50,262 nt of DNA, taken from NCBI GenBank assembly GCA_029936315.1, contig JAPYTD010000013.1, forward strand, positions 35,017 through 85,278, in the 5' to 3' direction. Positions within the stretch are counted from its first letter, which is position 1; the number at the start of each line of letters is the position of its first letter. The position numbers and the translations under genes are program-made. This stretch comes from Planctomycetota bacterium. Lineage in GTDB: Bacteria > Planctomycetota > UBA1135 > UBA2386. A model generated the notes under the pieces. That model was not told the DNA's origin. It ran no database searches and saw only the letters and a list, made by a program, of their open reading frames with translations. This document shows positions 1-7,789 of the stretch, piece after piece.

Positions 1-57
1 CGAACGAGCCGGTCTTGGCTCGAACAAGCTGGTCTTGGCGCGAACGAGCCGGGATCG
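1..57. repeat. 20-bp tandem repeat downstream of pilQ
   Basis: Two full copies and one partial copy of a 20-bp unit (1-20, 21-40, 41-57) lie just after the pilQ stop. Copies 1 and 2 differ at only a few positions, and copy 3 diverges after about 12 bases. The array starts at the window edge, so its true length is unknown. The 20-bp period is not a multiple of 3, which argues against a coding repeat. Confidence 0.7.
5..22 (-). terminator. possible hairpin after pilQ
   Basis: CGAGCC (5-10) and GGCTCG (17-22) can pair as a 6-bp stem with a 6-nt loop, 42 bases past the pilQ stop. There is no T-run in the visible sequence, so this may be a factor-dependent end or just a by-product of the repeat. 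Confidence 0.25.
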
Positions 58-64
58 CCCTGCC

Positions 65-1900
65 CTACTTGCCGAAGATGGCTTCGCGGGTCTGGGCGAG
101 GCTCGAGCGGTGGTCGCGCATGCGTTCTTCGAGCACCTTCTGCATCGACGCCGTCATGTCTTCCGTGCTGCGGATAATGTGCGGCGTGATGAAGACCAGC
201 AAGGTCGAGGTGGTTTCCTGCTTGACGCGATTCTTGAACAGGTAGCCGAGCAGCGGGATATCACCGAGCAACGGTAGCTTGGTGATGGTCTCGCTCTCCG
301 TCTTGCTCTTGAGGCCACCGAGCACGGCGGTTTCGCCACTGCTCAGGAGCACGGTGGTCGACAGGGTGCTCGAGGCAACACGCGGCAAGGCGATCTGGCC
401 AGCGCCCGCGGCCGAGCCACCACCGACTTCGAAGATGTCGAAGCCAGCCGGTGCAATCGCCGAACTGCCGGTGCCGCTCAGCGACGTGCGCTGCGGAATC
501 ACTTCCATGATGATCTTGTCGGAGCCCGGCACGATGTGCGGCGTCGCAAGCAGTTGGAAGCCGATGTTGACCGGCGACTCGTCGCCTTCTTCGAGGGCCA
601 GCAGCAGACCACCGGCCTGACCCTGCTCGACACGCGCTTGCGCATACCGAACGGCCTCACCAACGAAGATCGTCGCGGTGTGGTTGTCGAGCGTCGTGAT
701 CTGCGGGGCCTGCTCGATTTCGGAGCGCGAGTCGCGCGCCAGCAGACGCAGAGTCGCGGTCACTTGTTGGAAGTTGAGCGCACCGAAGACGACACTTGGG
801 ATCGTCGTCGTGGCCGGGAGGTTCTGTAGGTTGGTGCCATCGACGAACGGACCCGCACCCGTTTCGTTGGCGATGATCGAGTCTTCCCAACCACCGACAC
901 CGAGGTCGAATGGCAAGCGCGTCGGGATCTGGCCGAGGCCAAGGCTGGCGGACCAACCACTGCCACCGGGAGAGATTCCGATATCGAGCAGATCGTCGTT
1001 GGTCGTCGTCACGAAGCGAACGTCGAGTTGCACTTGTGCCGGTTCGATATCCATCATCGCGATGGTGCGCTCGATCGTCTCAACGACGGGCCGCGTATCC
1101 TTGATCATCAAGACGTTGGTCTCGCTGATGTACTCCAGCGAGCCGATGTCCGGAGTGATCATGTTGCGCAAGGTGTCGAGCAACGTGAAGCTCGACTCGC
1201 CCTTCTGCAACGGCTGCACATTGCGCAGATCCTGGATGTAATCCGACGTGATGATCGGCAGGAACACCGATCTCGGACGCACGTAGCGCAGCGGGATCGT
1301 CTTGGTGACGAGATCCTGCTCGATGTTGGCGGCAGGCACCACACGAAGGATGCCGAAGTCTTCCTGCACAACGACGAAACCGAGCGTCTTGACGACAGCG
1401 TCGAGAGCATGGCGCCAAGGGACGTTCTTCAGGCGGACAGTGATCGTGCCCTTGACCTCAGGAGCGACCACGATGTTGGCGCCGGAGATCTTCGAGATCG
1501 TATCGATCACCTTCTGGATGTCGGTGTTCTCAAACGCGAAGTAGACGCGCGGCGGCTTCTCAACCTTGAGCACGCCACCTTCCCTTTCGGTCACGATGCA
1601 GCCAGCCTGCTCAGCGACCAAACTCAGCGCCTGGCGCCAATGAACATCCTGAAGATCGATGGTCACCGGGGCTTCGATATCCGGGTCCATGATGATGTTC
1701 GCGCCGGTCTTGCGCCGGATGCTCTGCACGACATCGCGCAGCTCTCGATCCTTGAGCCGCAGCGTCAACCGACTGTCGAGGGCGCCCTCCGCTTGCGAAC
1801 TAACGCCTTCCTGAGCTTCTTGCCCTGCCTCTTGCGCCGGTAGCGCAGCCAAAGCAAACGTGCTCAGAACAAAACCAATCACCGTCTTGAATGCCTGCAT
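65..1900 (-). CDS. pilQ: Type IV pilus secretin PilQ
   Basis: Outer-membrane secretin that forms the ring through which the type IV pilus exits. The 611-aa protein starts with a signal peptide (cleavage likely after LAALPA). Two STN-type domains follow at about 43-118 and 119-194; the second carries the PilQ signature VPWRHALDAVVKTLGF. A secretin N1 domain (about 200-300) and the C-terminal secretin domain, ending in LLVFITPHIIR, complete it. No peptidoglycan-binding AMIN domains are visible, so it is shorter than the usual proteobacterial PilQ. The ATG is preceded by an AGGAAGG ribosome site. The 138-base gap to the upstream gene contains an AACCCC/GGGGTT dyad. It is the last gene of the pilMN-OP-Q set. 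Confidence 0.93.
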   Translation of the reverse strand: MQAFKTVIGFVLSTFALAALPAQEAGQEAQEGVSSQAEGALDSRLTLRLKDRELRDVVQSIRRKTGANIIMDPDIEAPVTIDLQDVHWRQALSLVAEQAGCIVTEREGGVLKVEKPPRVYFAFENTDIQKVIDTISKISGANIVVAPEVKGTITVRLKNVPWRHALDAVVKTLGFVVVQEDFGILRVVPAANIEQDLVTKTIPLRYVRPRSVFLPIITSDYIQDLRNVQPLQKGESSFTLLDTLRNMITPDIGSLEYISETNVLMIKDTRPVVETIERTIAMMDIEPAQVQLDVRFVTTTNDDLLDIGISPGGSGWSASLGLGQIPTRLPFDLGVGGWEDSIIANETGAGPFVDGTNLQNLPATTTIPSVVFGALNFQQVTATLRLLARDSRSEIEQAPQITTLDNHTATIFVGEAVRYAQARVEQGQAGGLLLALEEGDESPVNIGFQLLATPHIVPGSDKIIMEVIPQRTSLSGTGSSAIAPAGFDIFEVGGGSAAGAGQIALPRVASSTLSTTVLLSSGETAVLGGLKSKTESETITKLPLLGDIPLLGYLFKNRVKQETTSTLLVFITPHIIRSTEDMTASMQKVLEERMRDHRSSLAQTREAIFGK

Positions 1901-2038
1901 CGTCGATCCTTCCTAACCCCGTCATGGGGTTCCCTTTGATTCACCGTTTGGCTGCACCCAACAGGGTGTGACCAGATGTGTTCCCTACATCGAGCCGCTG
2001 ACACCGGCGGCTTGAGCAAACCCTAGCCGCCCACCAGA

Positions 2039-3454
2039 TCACATCGTGCGCACGAGGGTCAGCCCACGGAACACGAACCAGACCTGCTCTTCTTCGACTT
2101 GCTTGACCAGCAAGTCGTCTGCAATGTAGTCACCTTCTTCGAAGACTTCGCCGTTCAACAGCATGCCGGACCTGCCGGTGCCACCATTGACGACAACGCC
2201 CTGAATGTTGAGGTCGAGCCGCTTGAAGTCGAGCGCCGTGCTCGCCTTGTGGTGCAACGACTTCGCGTCCACGGCGAGACCGTAGCGCGGATCCGCGGCC
2301 GGCACGGCCAGGCGCTCTTGCAAACTCTCGTAACGTTGACGCGCCTGTTCAAGTTGGCCGCTGTTGCAGTCATCCGTCATCAGCGCAATCAGGTCTTGGA
2401 TCGCGTCCTTCGACAGGTACGGATCGGCGGGTTTCGACTGCGGGGTGATCATCCGCTGCTGCAGTTGTTTGATCGGGGCCACGACTTCCTGCGCCCAACG
2501 CAACCGGTACGGTCGGTAAACGATGAAGGCAGCATCCTTGTCGAGGTTTGCCAACAACACGGTGAGCTTTGACTTGAACAGCTTCTCGATGGCGTATTGC
2601 TCCATCAACGGGGTGCCTTCGGCGCGGCACTTCTCGAGCATCTTGTTCAGATCGGCGACCGCACCGATGTCCTTCTCCAAGACGTCGCGCTGGTCGGCAT
2701 TGGACGGATCGCTGCCACCGGCCAGACCGTTCTCACGCGGGTCGACGAAGATGTCGCGTCGACCCTGGACGCCGGGGTGCTCGTAGTGAGTAAGCCGGAT
2801 TTCCTGCATGCGCTTCCAGATCTCTTCTCGCAACTCGGCCATGCGATCCTCGTACCCCGGGATCGTGACCTCCTGGCCGGCAGCCGCCTTGTTGTACTTG
2901 TAGGTCTGCATCGTCAGCTTGATCGAATGCACGACCTCGCCATCGATGGTCTTCACGTCGCCGGTGGTCCGAGGCTTCTTGATGCTGAAGTCCGTGATGC
3001 TCACAAACCGCTCGAAGTTCTCGATCAGGTTCATGAACTTCAGGCCCTGCCACAGCGTGGCAGTCATGTCGAACGTATAGCTGATCGGCGCGAAGCGACC
3101 CTTGGCGTTGCCGCGGGATCCCTTGGCTTGCTGCAGGCCCGTGCTCTTGATGCCAGACTCACGCTCAAAGCGCTGCAGCATGCGCACGAAGTCGATGAGT
3201 TCCTTGTCATCAGGAAGGATCTTGACGTACTCGCCGAGGTTCTCACGAAGGATGATGACTTCCGTCTCAACCTTGCGGGTCTGCTTGATCTTCGCATCGG
3301 CGGCAAGAACGGCATTCGCCTTCTCAGCGATCTTGATTTCGACTTCGTCAATCAACCCATGGGTGTAGTAGACGCCGCCGCCTGCAAGCATGCAGACGCC
3401 GAGCGACACGCCACCCATGGTCATCAGCAACTTCTTTTGGGTCCAGCTGGCCAT
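2039..3454 (-). CDS. PilO-PilP-like fusion, type IV pilus alignment protein
   Basis: The 471-aa protein sits where separate pilO and pilP normally lie. The N-terminal part is PilO-like: a membrane helix at about 10-30, a coiled coil at about 33-65 and a ferredoxin-like region to about 185. A PilP-like motif, RRDIFVDPR, is at 232-240. A helical stretch follows, then a small beta domain at about 408-471 (from LNIQGVVVNGG to the end) like the HR domain of PilP that docks on PilQ. PilN/PilO/PilP link the cytoplasmic PilM ring to the secretin, so one chain could do both jobs. The assignment of the PilP half rests on position, the RRDxFV motif and the terminal beta pattern. PilP is normally a lipoprotein; no lipobox is seen here. 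Confidence 0.75.
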   Translation of the reverse strand: MASWTQKKLLMTMGGVSLGVCMLAGGGVYYTHGLIDEVEIKIAEKANAVLAADAKIKQTRKVETEVIILRENLGEYVKILPDDKELIDFVRMLQRFERESGIKSTGLQQAKGSRGNAKGRFAPISYTFDMTATLWQGLKFMNLIENFERFVSITDFSIKKPRTTGDVKTIDGEVVHSIKLTMQTYKYNKAAAGQEVTIPGYEDRMAELREEIWKRMQEIRLTHYEHPGVQGRRDIFVDPRENGLAGGSDPSNADQRDVLEKDIGAVADLNKMLEKCRAEGTPLMEQYAIEKLFKSKLTVLLANLDKDAAFIVYRPYRLRWAQEVVAPIKQLQQRMITPQSKPADPYLSKDAIQDLIALMTDDCNSGQLEQARQRYESLQERLAVPAADPRYGLAVDAKSLHHKASTALDFKRLDLNIQGVVVNGGTGRSGMLLNGEVFEEGDYIADDLLVKQVEEEQVWFVFRGLTLVRTM

Positions 3455-3466
3455 TGTGTGTGTCCT

Positions 3467-4090
3467 CTACTTCTTCTTGGCCTTCTTGGCGAATGGCACA
3501 AACTGCAGTTCCATCGGGAACGTCAGGTATGCCGTGGGGATACGCTCTGGATCGTTCTTCTGCCTGAAGGACGGGTCCGATTTCTTGCTGAGTTCCTTGG
3601 CAAACGGCGCTGCCTCAAGGTCCTCGTGGAAGTTCGCCATCAGCGACTTGTCGTCACCTTGCACGTTGCTTGGCAACTTGACCGTCACGCCCTTCTTGGG
3701 GTCGCCCTTGACGGTGATGCTGTCAAACCAGGCCAGGTGTCGATCGGTCGCACCGTTGTTGTTGACGACGTCGATCAGGTCATCAAGAAACTGCGACCAG
3801 ACGCGGCGTGACTTGCCGATCTTCTGGATGGTCTGCACGCGCAGGGCGTAGTCCTTCCGGTTGGCTTCAAGATCGGTGTAGTATTTGACACCGGCGGCTC
3901 GACTGTCCAGTTTGGCCGTGACCTTCTGCAGCGCCTGCTCGGAGGCAGCCAGGTTGCCAAAGTAAACCAGGCCAAACCAACCGACCGCAGCACTGATGAT
4001 CAGAGCTGCGCCGAAGGCAGCGGCCAAGACACGAGCCGGCAGACGATTGCCGCGGCGCAAGTCAGCAGGCAGGAGATTGATGCGAATCAT
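3467..4090 (-). CDS. pilN: Type IV pilus inner-membrane protein PilN
   Basis: The 207-aa bitopic protein begins with the conserved INLLP motif (residues 4-8), the PilN peptide that binds a groove in PilM. A short basic stretch and one membrane helix (about 22-46) follow, then a coiled coil and a periplasmic ferredoxin-like domain. The C-terminus is Lys-rich (KKAKKK), unlike many homologues. The ATG has an AGGAG site nine bases upstream. It lies 12 bases after pilM and 12 bases before the pilO-pilP gene, so one transcript is likely. Confidence 0.88.
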   Translation of the reverse strand: MIRINLLPADLRRGNRLPARVLAAAFGAALIISAAVGWFGLVYFGNLAASEQALQKVTAKLDSRAAGVKYYTDLEANRKDYALRVQTIQKIGKSRRVWSQFLDDLIDVVNNNGATDRHLAWFDSITVKGDPKKGVTVKLPSNVQGDDKSLMANFHEDLEAAPFAKELSKKSDPSFRQKNDPERIPTAYLTFPMELQFVPFAKKAKKK

Positions 4091-4102
4091 GTCTCAGTAC
4101 TC

Positions 4103-5125
4103 CTAGTTAGCAGCAGCAAGCCCAACCGCGACAGCGAGCTGGGGAGAGAGTTGGTTGAGGGCCTCAACGTCGACGTTGTCCGCCTTGACCATCAGCCCTT
4201 CGATGGGGTTCCAGGTCTTGGTGCGCTTCTCGAAGATCTTCTCGAAGCTCTCTTCCAGCATCGGCAGCAACGAGGTGCCACCGGTCAGCCAGACCTCCTG
4301 CACTTCGCCGTCGAACTGGTTCTCGAAGAAGTCAAACGACAGGTTCACTTCGTTGCCGAGGTCTTCGAGCGTTTGCCCAATGGCCTCCTGCATGACGCCG
4401 AGGTCATCACCTGGGTCGCGCTTGAGGTCTTCAGCCTTGGATGGGTCAATACCGAGGCGACGAGCGATTGCATTGGTCAGGTCCTGACCACCGATCGGCA
4501 CTTCGCGGGCGAAGCAACTGATGTTGTCGCGCAGAATGTTGATGCTGGTCTTGGTCGCACCAATGTCGACGAGGGCGACGGTGCGACCTGTTTCCTGGAC
4601 ACCAGGATTGATCGAATCGCCAAGTTCCCAGGCGTTGCCGAGTGCGAATCCGTCAACACCAACGGAGACCGGCTGCAAGCCAAGTTCGGTCAGCATGCGA
4701 CTATGGTCTTGCACGACAGCCCTCTTGGCAGCGACGAGCAAGACCTTCATCTCCTTGATGGCAAGGTCGTCACTGTCCATCTCAAGGCGCTGCGCACCAA
4801 GCTCGACGTCTTCGACGTCAAACGGGATGTATTTGCCCGCCTCAAGACGAACTGCCTGCAGCAGCTTGTCGTCGTTCATCTCCGGCATCGTGATGAATCG
4901 GAACACGACGTTCTTGCCACTCACTGCCGTAGCAACTCGCTTGGTGCGAAACTTGGCAGCCGCCATGAGTTCCGCAATCGCGTCTTGGCGCGAGGACTCA
5001 TGATGCACATCGATCTGCGCATAACCGGTGATGACGTGATCGTATTTCTCGCGAGTCAACTCGACGGCTTTGATGCAACTACTACCAATATCAAGTCCGA
5101 CGATGCTCTTGCGCTGCTTCAGCAT
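4103..5125 (-). CDS. pilM: Type IV pilus assembly ATPase-like PilM
   Basis: FtsA/actin-fold cytoplasmic protein that recruits PilN and builds the inner ring of the pilus machine. I start it at 5125 (MLKQRKSIVGLDIGSS) because AAGGAG lies 6 bases upstream and the phosphate-binding GLDIGSS loop is then at the usual place, giving 340 aa. Further actin-fold motifs are LVDIGATKTSI and VWLTGGTSLLPMLEE. The frame stays open 186 bases upstream of this start, but that part is made of a DNA repeat and has no similarity to PilM. It heads the pil genes, 281 bases after the HPr gene. Confidence 0.92.
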   Translation of the reverse strand: MLKQRKSIVGLDIGSSCIKAVELTREKYDHVITGYAQIDVHHESSRQDAIAELMAAAKFRTKRVATAVSGKNVVFRFITMPEMNDDKLLQAVRLEAGKYIPFDVEDVELGAQRLEMDSDDLAIKEMKVLLVAAKRAVVQDHSRMLTELGLQPVSVGVDGFALGNAWELGDSINPGVQETGRTVALVDIGATKTSINILRDNISCFAREVPIGGQDLTNAIARRLGIDPSKAEDLKRDPGDDLGVMQEAIGQTLEDLGNEVNLSFDFFENQFDGEVQEVWLTGGTSLLPMLEESFEKIFEKRTKTWNPIEGLMVKADNVDVEALNQLSPQLAVAVGLAAAN

Positions 5126-5406
5126 GAACGCTCCTTGTGGTGGGACGACTACCCACTCTTTTGGTGGGACTACCCACTCTTTTGGTGGGACGGAGGCCCC
5201 ACTCGTCAGCCCTATCGGCCGGTCGGCTGTCCAGTATTGAGCCCGACGGCAACGCAATCTCAGCTGCAGACGGACGTTGGCGCGACTCAGTGCTCTAGGA
5301 GGCGCCAACAACCAATGCCATCGGCGCGCCGGCTCAGGTCAGGCCAGGCGCCGCAAGATTTGCGCCGGCAGCGTTGTCGCTGACTACGGATACCCCCGCC
5401 GGCCCG
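5126..5406 (-). promoter_or_regulatory. hpr-pilM intergenic leader region
   Basis: A 281-base gap separates the HPr stop from the pilM start, by far the longest in the pil/PTS part of this block apart from the one before ptsN. It holds the 21-bp repeat and is the likely place for a separate pil promoter. I could not identify convincing -35 and -10 boxes. Confidence 0.4.
5139..5191 (-). repeat. Tandem 21-bp repeat in the pilM leader
   Basis: Two identical 21-bp units (5150-5170 and 5171-5191) plus a partial third copy (5139-5147) end about 14 bases upstream of the pilM start and next to its ribosome site. Read on the minus strand, each unit contains CCCAC and GTGGG separated by 7 bases, so tandem hairpins can form in the pilM leader RNA. 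Because 21 is a multiple of 3, the frame stays open through it (VPPKEWV repeated). This is probably a regulatory leader or a slippage-prone repeat. Confidence 0.75.
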
Positions 5407-5709
5407 CTACTCTTCGCCGAAGTTGGCGCCGATCAACTCCGCAAGAGCGCGCAGCATCGCGTCCGCATCCGGCCCTCTGGCCTCGAGTTCGAGCTCCACG
5501 CCCTTCTCGGCAGCGAGCATCATCATGCCCATGATCGACTTGCCATCGACGCGCTCGTCGTTGTCCGTGCGGCCAACCTGCAACGCGCTGGCGTAGGCGT
5601 TGGCGGTCTGCACGAACAAATGGGCCGGACGCGCATGCAAGCCGTGACGGTTGCTGAGGGTCAGCCGGGAAGTGCGCGGTTCTTCACTGGTGTTGCCGGT
5701 TTCGCTCAC
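5407..5709 (-). CDS. HPr-family phosphocarrier protein
   Basis: The 100-aa protein carries the phospho-His site GLHARPA (His25) and the KSIMG motif with Ser58, equivalent to the regulatory Ser46 of HPr. HPr passes phosphate from enzyme I to IIA proteins. About 10 extra residues precede the usual start. It begins with GTG five bases after ptsN, with GGAG eight bases upstream, so the two are probably co-transcribed. Its position beside ptsN suggests an NPr-like (nitrogen PTS) role, but the intact Ser site also allows control by an HPr kinase. No enzyme I, sugar permease or kinase is in the window. Confidence 0.92.
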   Translation of the reverse strand: MSETGNTSEEPRTSRLTLSNRHGLHARPAHLFVQTANAYASALQVGRTDNDERVDGKSIMGMMMLAAEKGVELELEARGPDADAMLRALAELIGANFGEE

Positions 5710-5714
5710 GAGGA

Positions 5715-6179
5715 CTACTCCTTGCCACTCAGTTCCAACAGCAGATCGCGGATCGCATCATCCCCCCCAGCATCGAGCAAGAACCTGCGGAAGTCCGAGT
5801 TTCGCGCCAGACCCGCGATCCAACGCAGGCATTGCAAGTGGGCCTCAGGCTCATTGCTCGGCGAAACGAGCAGAAACAGCACGTGCACCGGACGGCCGTC
5901 GATCGCCTGCCATTCGAGGCCGGCGTGGCTGCGAGCAAGCACGAGCGTGACGCCCTTGACCTTATCGCCCTTCACATGAGGAACGGCAACGCTGTTGCCG
6001 AGGCCAGTGGAGCCGATCGCTTCTCGCTCGGCGAGCCGCTTTTGGAGAGCCGGTTGGGCTGCTTTTGGGAATCCGCCGGCAGCAGCCGCAGTGGCGAGCA
6101 GTTCTTTCAATGCAGCCTCCTTGGTGGTTGCTACGAGCTCGCCGATCACTGCGCAGGTTTGGGCCAGATTGCGAATCAT
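5715..6179 (-). CDS. ptsN: PTS IIA component, PtsN-like
   Basis: Fructose/mannitol-type IIA domain protein of 154 aa, counted from the ATG at 6179. The phospho-acceptor is His68 in SVAVPHVKG. PtsN-type proteins have no sugar permease partner; they report phosphorylation state to potassium transport and other targets. The frame stays open to a TTG at 6299, which would add 40 residues without family similarity, so I prefer the internal ATG even though its ribosome site is weak. It lies between hpf and an HPr gene, the arrangement of the proteobacterial rpoN region, but rpoN and rapZ are not here. Confidence 0.85.
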   Translation of the reverse strand: MIRNLAQTCAVIGELVATTKEAALKELLATAAAAGGFPKAAQPALQKRLAEREAIGSTGLGNSVAVPHVKGDKVKGVTLVLARSHAGLEWQAIDGRPVHVLFLLVSPSNEPEAHLQCLRWIAGLARNSDFRRFLLDAGGDDAIRDLLLELSGKE

Positions 6180-6367
6180 GGGGCGAAGAGTGTGCGGAAA
6201 GCGAACCCCGGGCGCAACGGTCGTTGTGCTGCGAATTCCGGGGGCAACCCGAATTGCGTCGACCGGGGGCGCGCCGTCAAACGCGGCGGCTACCGCCAAG
6301 TCGCTCTACACCCCCCGTGGCGCGGGCCATACGGATCGTGGGCACGCAGGCCCCGCAACGAACCAGG

Positions 6368-6787
6368 TTAGTTATCGAGGGTCTTGCGAACCGCGTCTTC
6401 GTAGGTCTCTTCGTCCGCCGCCACCGGGGCTTCGGGCGCATCGCTCAGGCGGGCTCGCTCTTCCTTGGCGCCCGGGAACTTGTGATCCGTCAGCTTGTCT
6501 TTGAGCCTGCGCAGCTGCGCCTCCATCTTGTCGACCAGCAGGTCAACGGTTCCGGAGAACGACTCACCCCGCTCCTTTGCGATGTGCGGAGCGCCCTTCG
6601 CCATGTGCACGATCAGTTCGACCTCGGGATTCTCGTGAGCGTGGTCGGCCACAACTTCCAGCCGCGTCAGCAGGTCTCCATAGCGTGCGAGGCGCTGCAA
6701 CTTCTTGGTTGCGTGCTCCTGCATACGTTCGGTGATGTGGTCGTGACGACCTTTGAACTCGATGCGAACTTCTGAGTGTTCTGTCAT
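6368..6787 (-). CDS. hpf: Ribosome hibernation promoting factor HPF/RaiA
   Basis: The 139-aa protein has the ribosome-associated fold: an N-terminal beta strand (SEVRIEFKGRH), a long helix (ITERMQEHATKKLQRLARY) and a basic second helix (VDLLVDKMEAQLRRLKDKLTDHK). It binds the 30S decoding site and silences ribosomes during slow growth. The length fits a short HPF with a tail of about 35 acidic residues and no clear long-HPF dimerisation domain. The ATG has GAGG seven bases upstream. It follows murB after 87 bases and is followed by ptsN, a common hpf-ptsN pairing. Confidence 0.9.
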   Translation of the reverse strand: MTEHSEVRIEFKGRHDHITERMQEHATKKLQRLARYGDLLTRLEVVADHAHENPEVELIVHMAKGAPHIAKERGESFSGTVDLLVDKMEAQLRRLKDKLTDHKFPGAKEERARLSDAPEAPVAADEETYEDAVRKTLDN

Positions 6788-6874
6788 TCAGTTACCTCGT
6801 CTTGAGCCAACTCTATCGACTCCGGACGGGAAGATCCGCGCCACCAAAAACAACTTAGTCCGAAGACGAGTCCC

Positions 6875-7789
6875 TCATGAGATGCAACTTCCGGAGAATC
6901 CCCAGAACTTCACTTCGGGCTGCAACTCGACGCCGAACTCTTGCTTGACTCGGCTACGCACTTGCCGCATCAAGTCGACGAAGTCCTCTGCCGTTCCGGT
7001 GTCATCGTTGACGAAGTAGTTGGCGTGCTTGTCGGAAACCGCAACCCCGTTGGCGCGCAGTGTTTTGCAACCCGATTCCTCGACCAATCTGCCGGCAGCA
7101 TCACCCTTGGGGTTCTGCCAAACGCAGCCGACGCTTCGTTGCGTGACCGGCTGACTCTTGTTGCGCGCCGCAAGCGAAGCCGCGAAACGCGCGTAGATGG
7201 CGTCTGGCTCGTCGGGCTCTAGTTCGAACGTCGCCTGCACCACGATCGCGTCGCCGAGACCGCCGTTGCGATACTTGGGCGAGCAGTCTTCGCGCGACAG
7301 AATCGCGATGCGCCCGTCGGATTGCACGACGGTCAATGACACGAGGTGTTCAAACGTCTCGCCATCGCGGGTGCCGGCGTTCATAGCGACCGCACCGCCT
7401 ACGACAGCAGGAATGCCTGTCAGTTTTTCCAGTCCGGCCAACCCCGCTTCCCTCGTTGTGCGCAACAAGCTGGGCAGCGTCACGCCGGCACCAACTGTGA
7501 TGCGATTGCCTTCTCTGACGATGCGATTCAACTTGCCGAGGTGAATTACGACGCCGCGCACGCCTTGATCTGAAACGAGCACGTTGCTGCCACCACCGAG
7601 GATGTGCAATTGCAGACCATGTTCGTTGCAGGCTCGCACGGACAGCGCGACGTCCTGTTCGGCAAACGGCTCGACAAACCACTCGGCGGGTCCGCCGATG
7701 CGCAGGTGCATCATGGGTGCCAACGGCACGTTCTCTTGCACGGCACCCTTCATCTCGGCCAGCAGGGTAGCGACGTCAGATGCCGGCAA
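6875..7789 (-). CDS. murB: UDP-N-acetylenolpyruvoylglucosamine reductase MurB
   Basis: FAD enzyme that reduces UDP-GlcNAc-enolpyruvate to UDP-MurNAc. FAD-site motifs are RIGGPAEWFVEP, LGGGSNVLVSD and GIPAVVGGAVAMNAG; the catalytic region SVGCVWQNPKGDAAGRLVEESG and the end EVKFWG are intact. I start it at the TTG at 7789, overlapping murC by 14 bases, because GGGAGG lies just upstream and the RIGGPA motif then falls about 31 residues in, as in homologues. An ATG at 7753 has no ribosome site. The frame stays open further upstream only inside murC. The protein is 304 aa. It is the last wall gene of the cluster. Confidence 0.92.
   Translation of the reverse strand: MPASDVATLLAEMKGAVQENVPLAPMMHLRIGGPAEWFVEPFAEQDVALSVRACNEHGLQLHILGGGSNVLVSDQGVRGVVIHLGKLNRIVREGNRITVGAGVTLPSLLRTTREAGLAGLEKLTGIPAVVGGAVAMNAGTRDGETFEHLVSLTVVQSDGRIAILSREDCSPKYRNGGLGDAIVVQATFELEPDEPDAIYARFAASLAARNKSQPVTQRSVGCVWQNPKGDAAGRLVEESGCKTLRANGVAVSDKHANYFVNDDTGTAEDFVDLMRQVRSRVKQEFGVELQPEVKFWGFSGSCIS

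Noticed and set aside
2597..3811. 404-codon plus-strand frame opposite the pilO-pilP and pilN genes
   Set aside because: It is a GC-driven shadow: it crosses two recognised genes, is rich in His/Arg/Leu from antisense codons and shows no domain.
5139..5191. Considered as a mini CRISPR array
   Set aside because: Units are directly adjacent without spacers.
5126..5311. N-terminal extension of PilM through the repeat (VPPKEWV units)
   Set aside because: A good ribosome site and the actin-fold start support the internal ATG at 5125.
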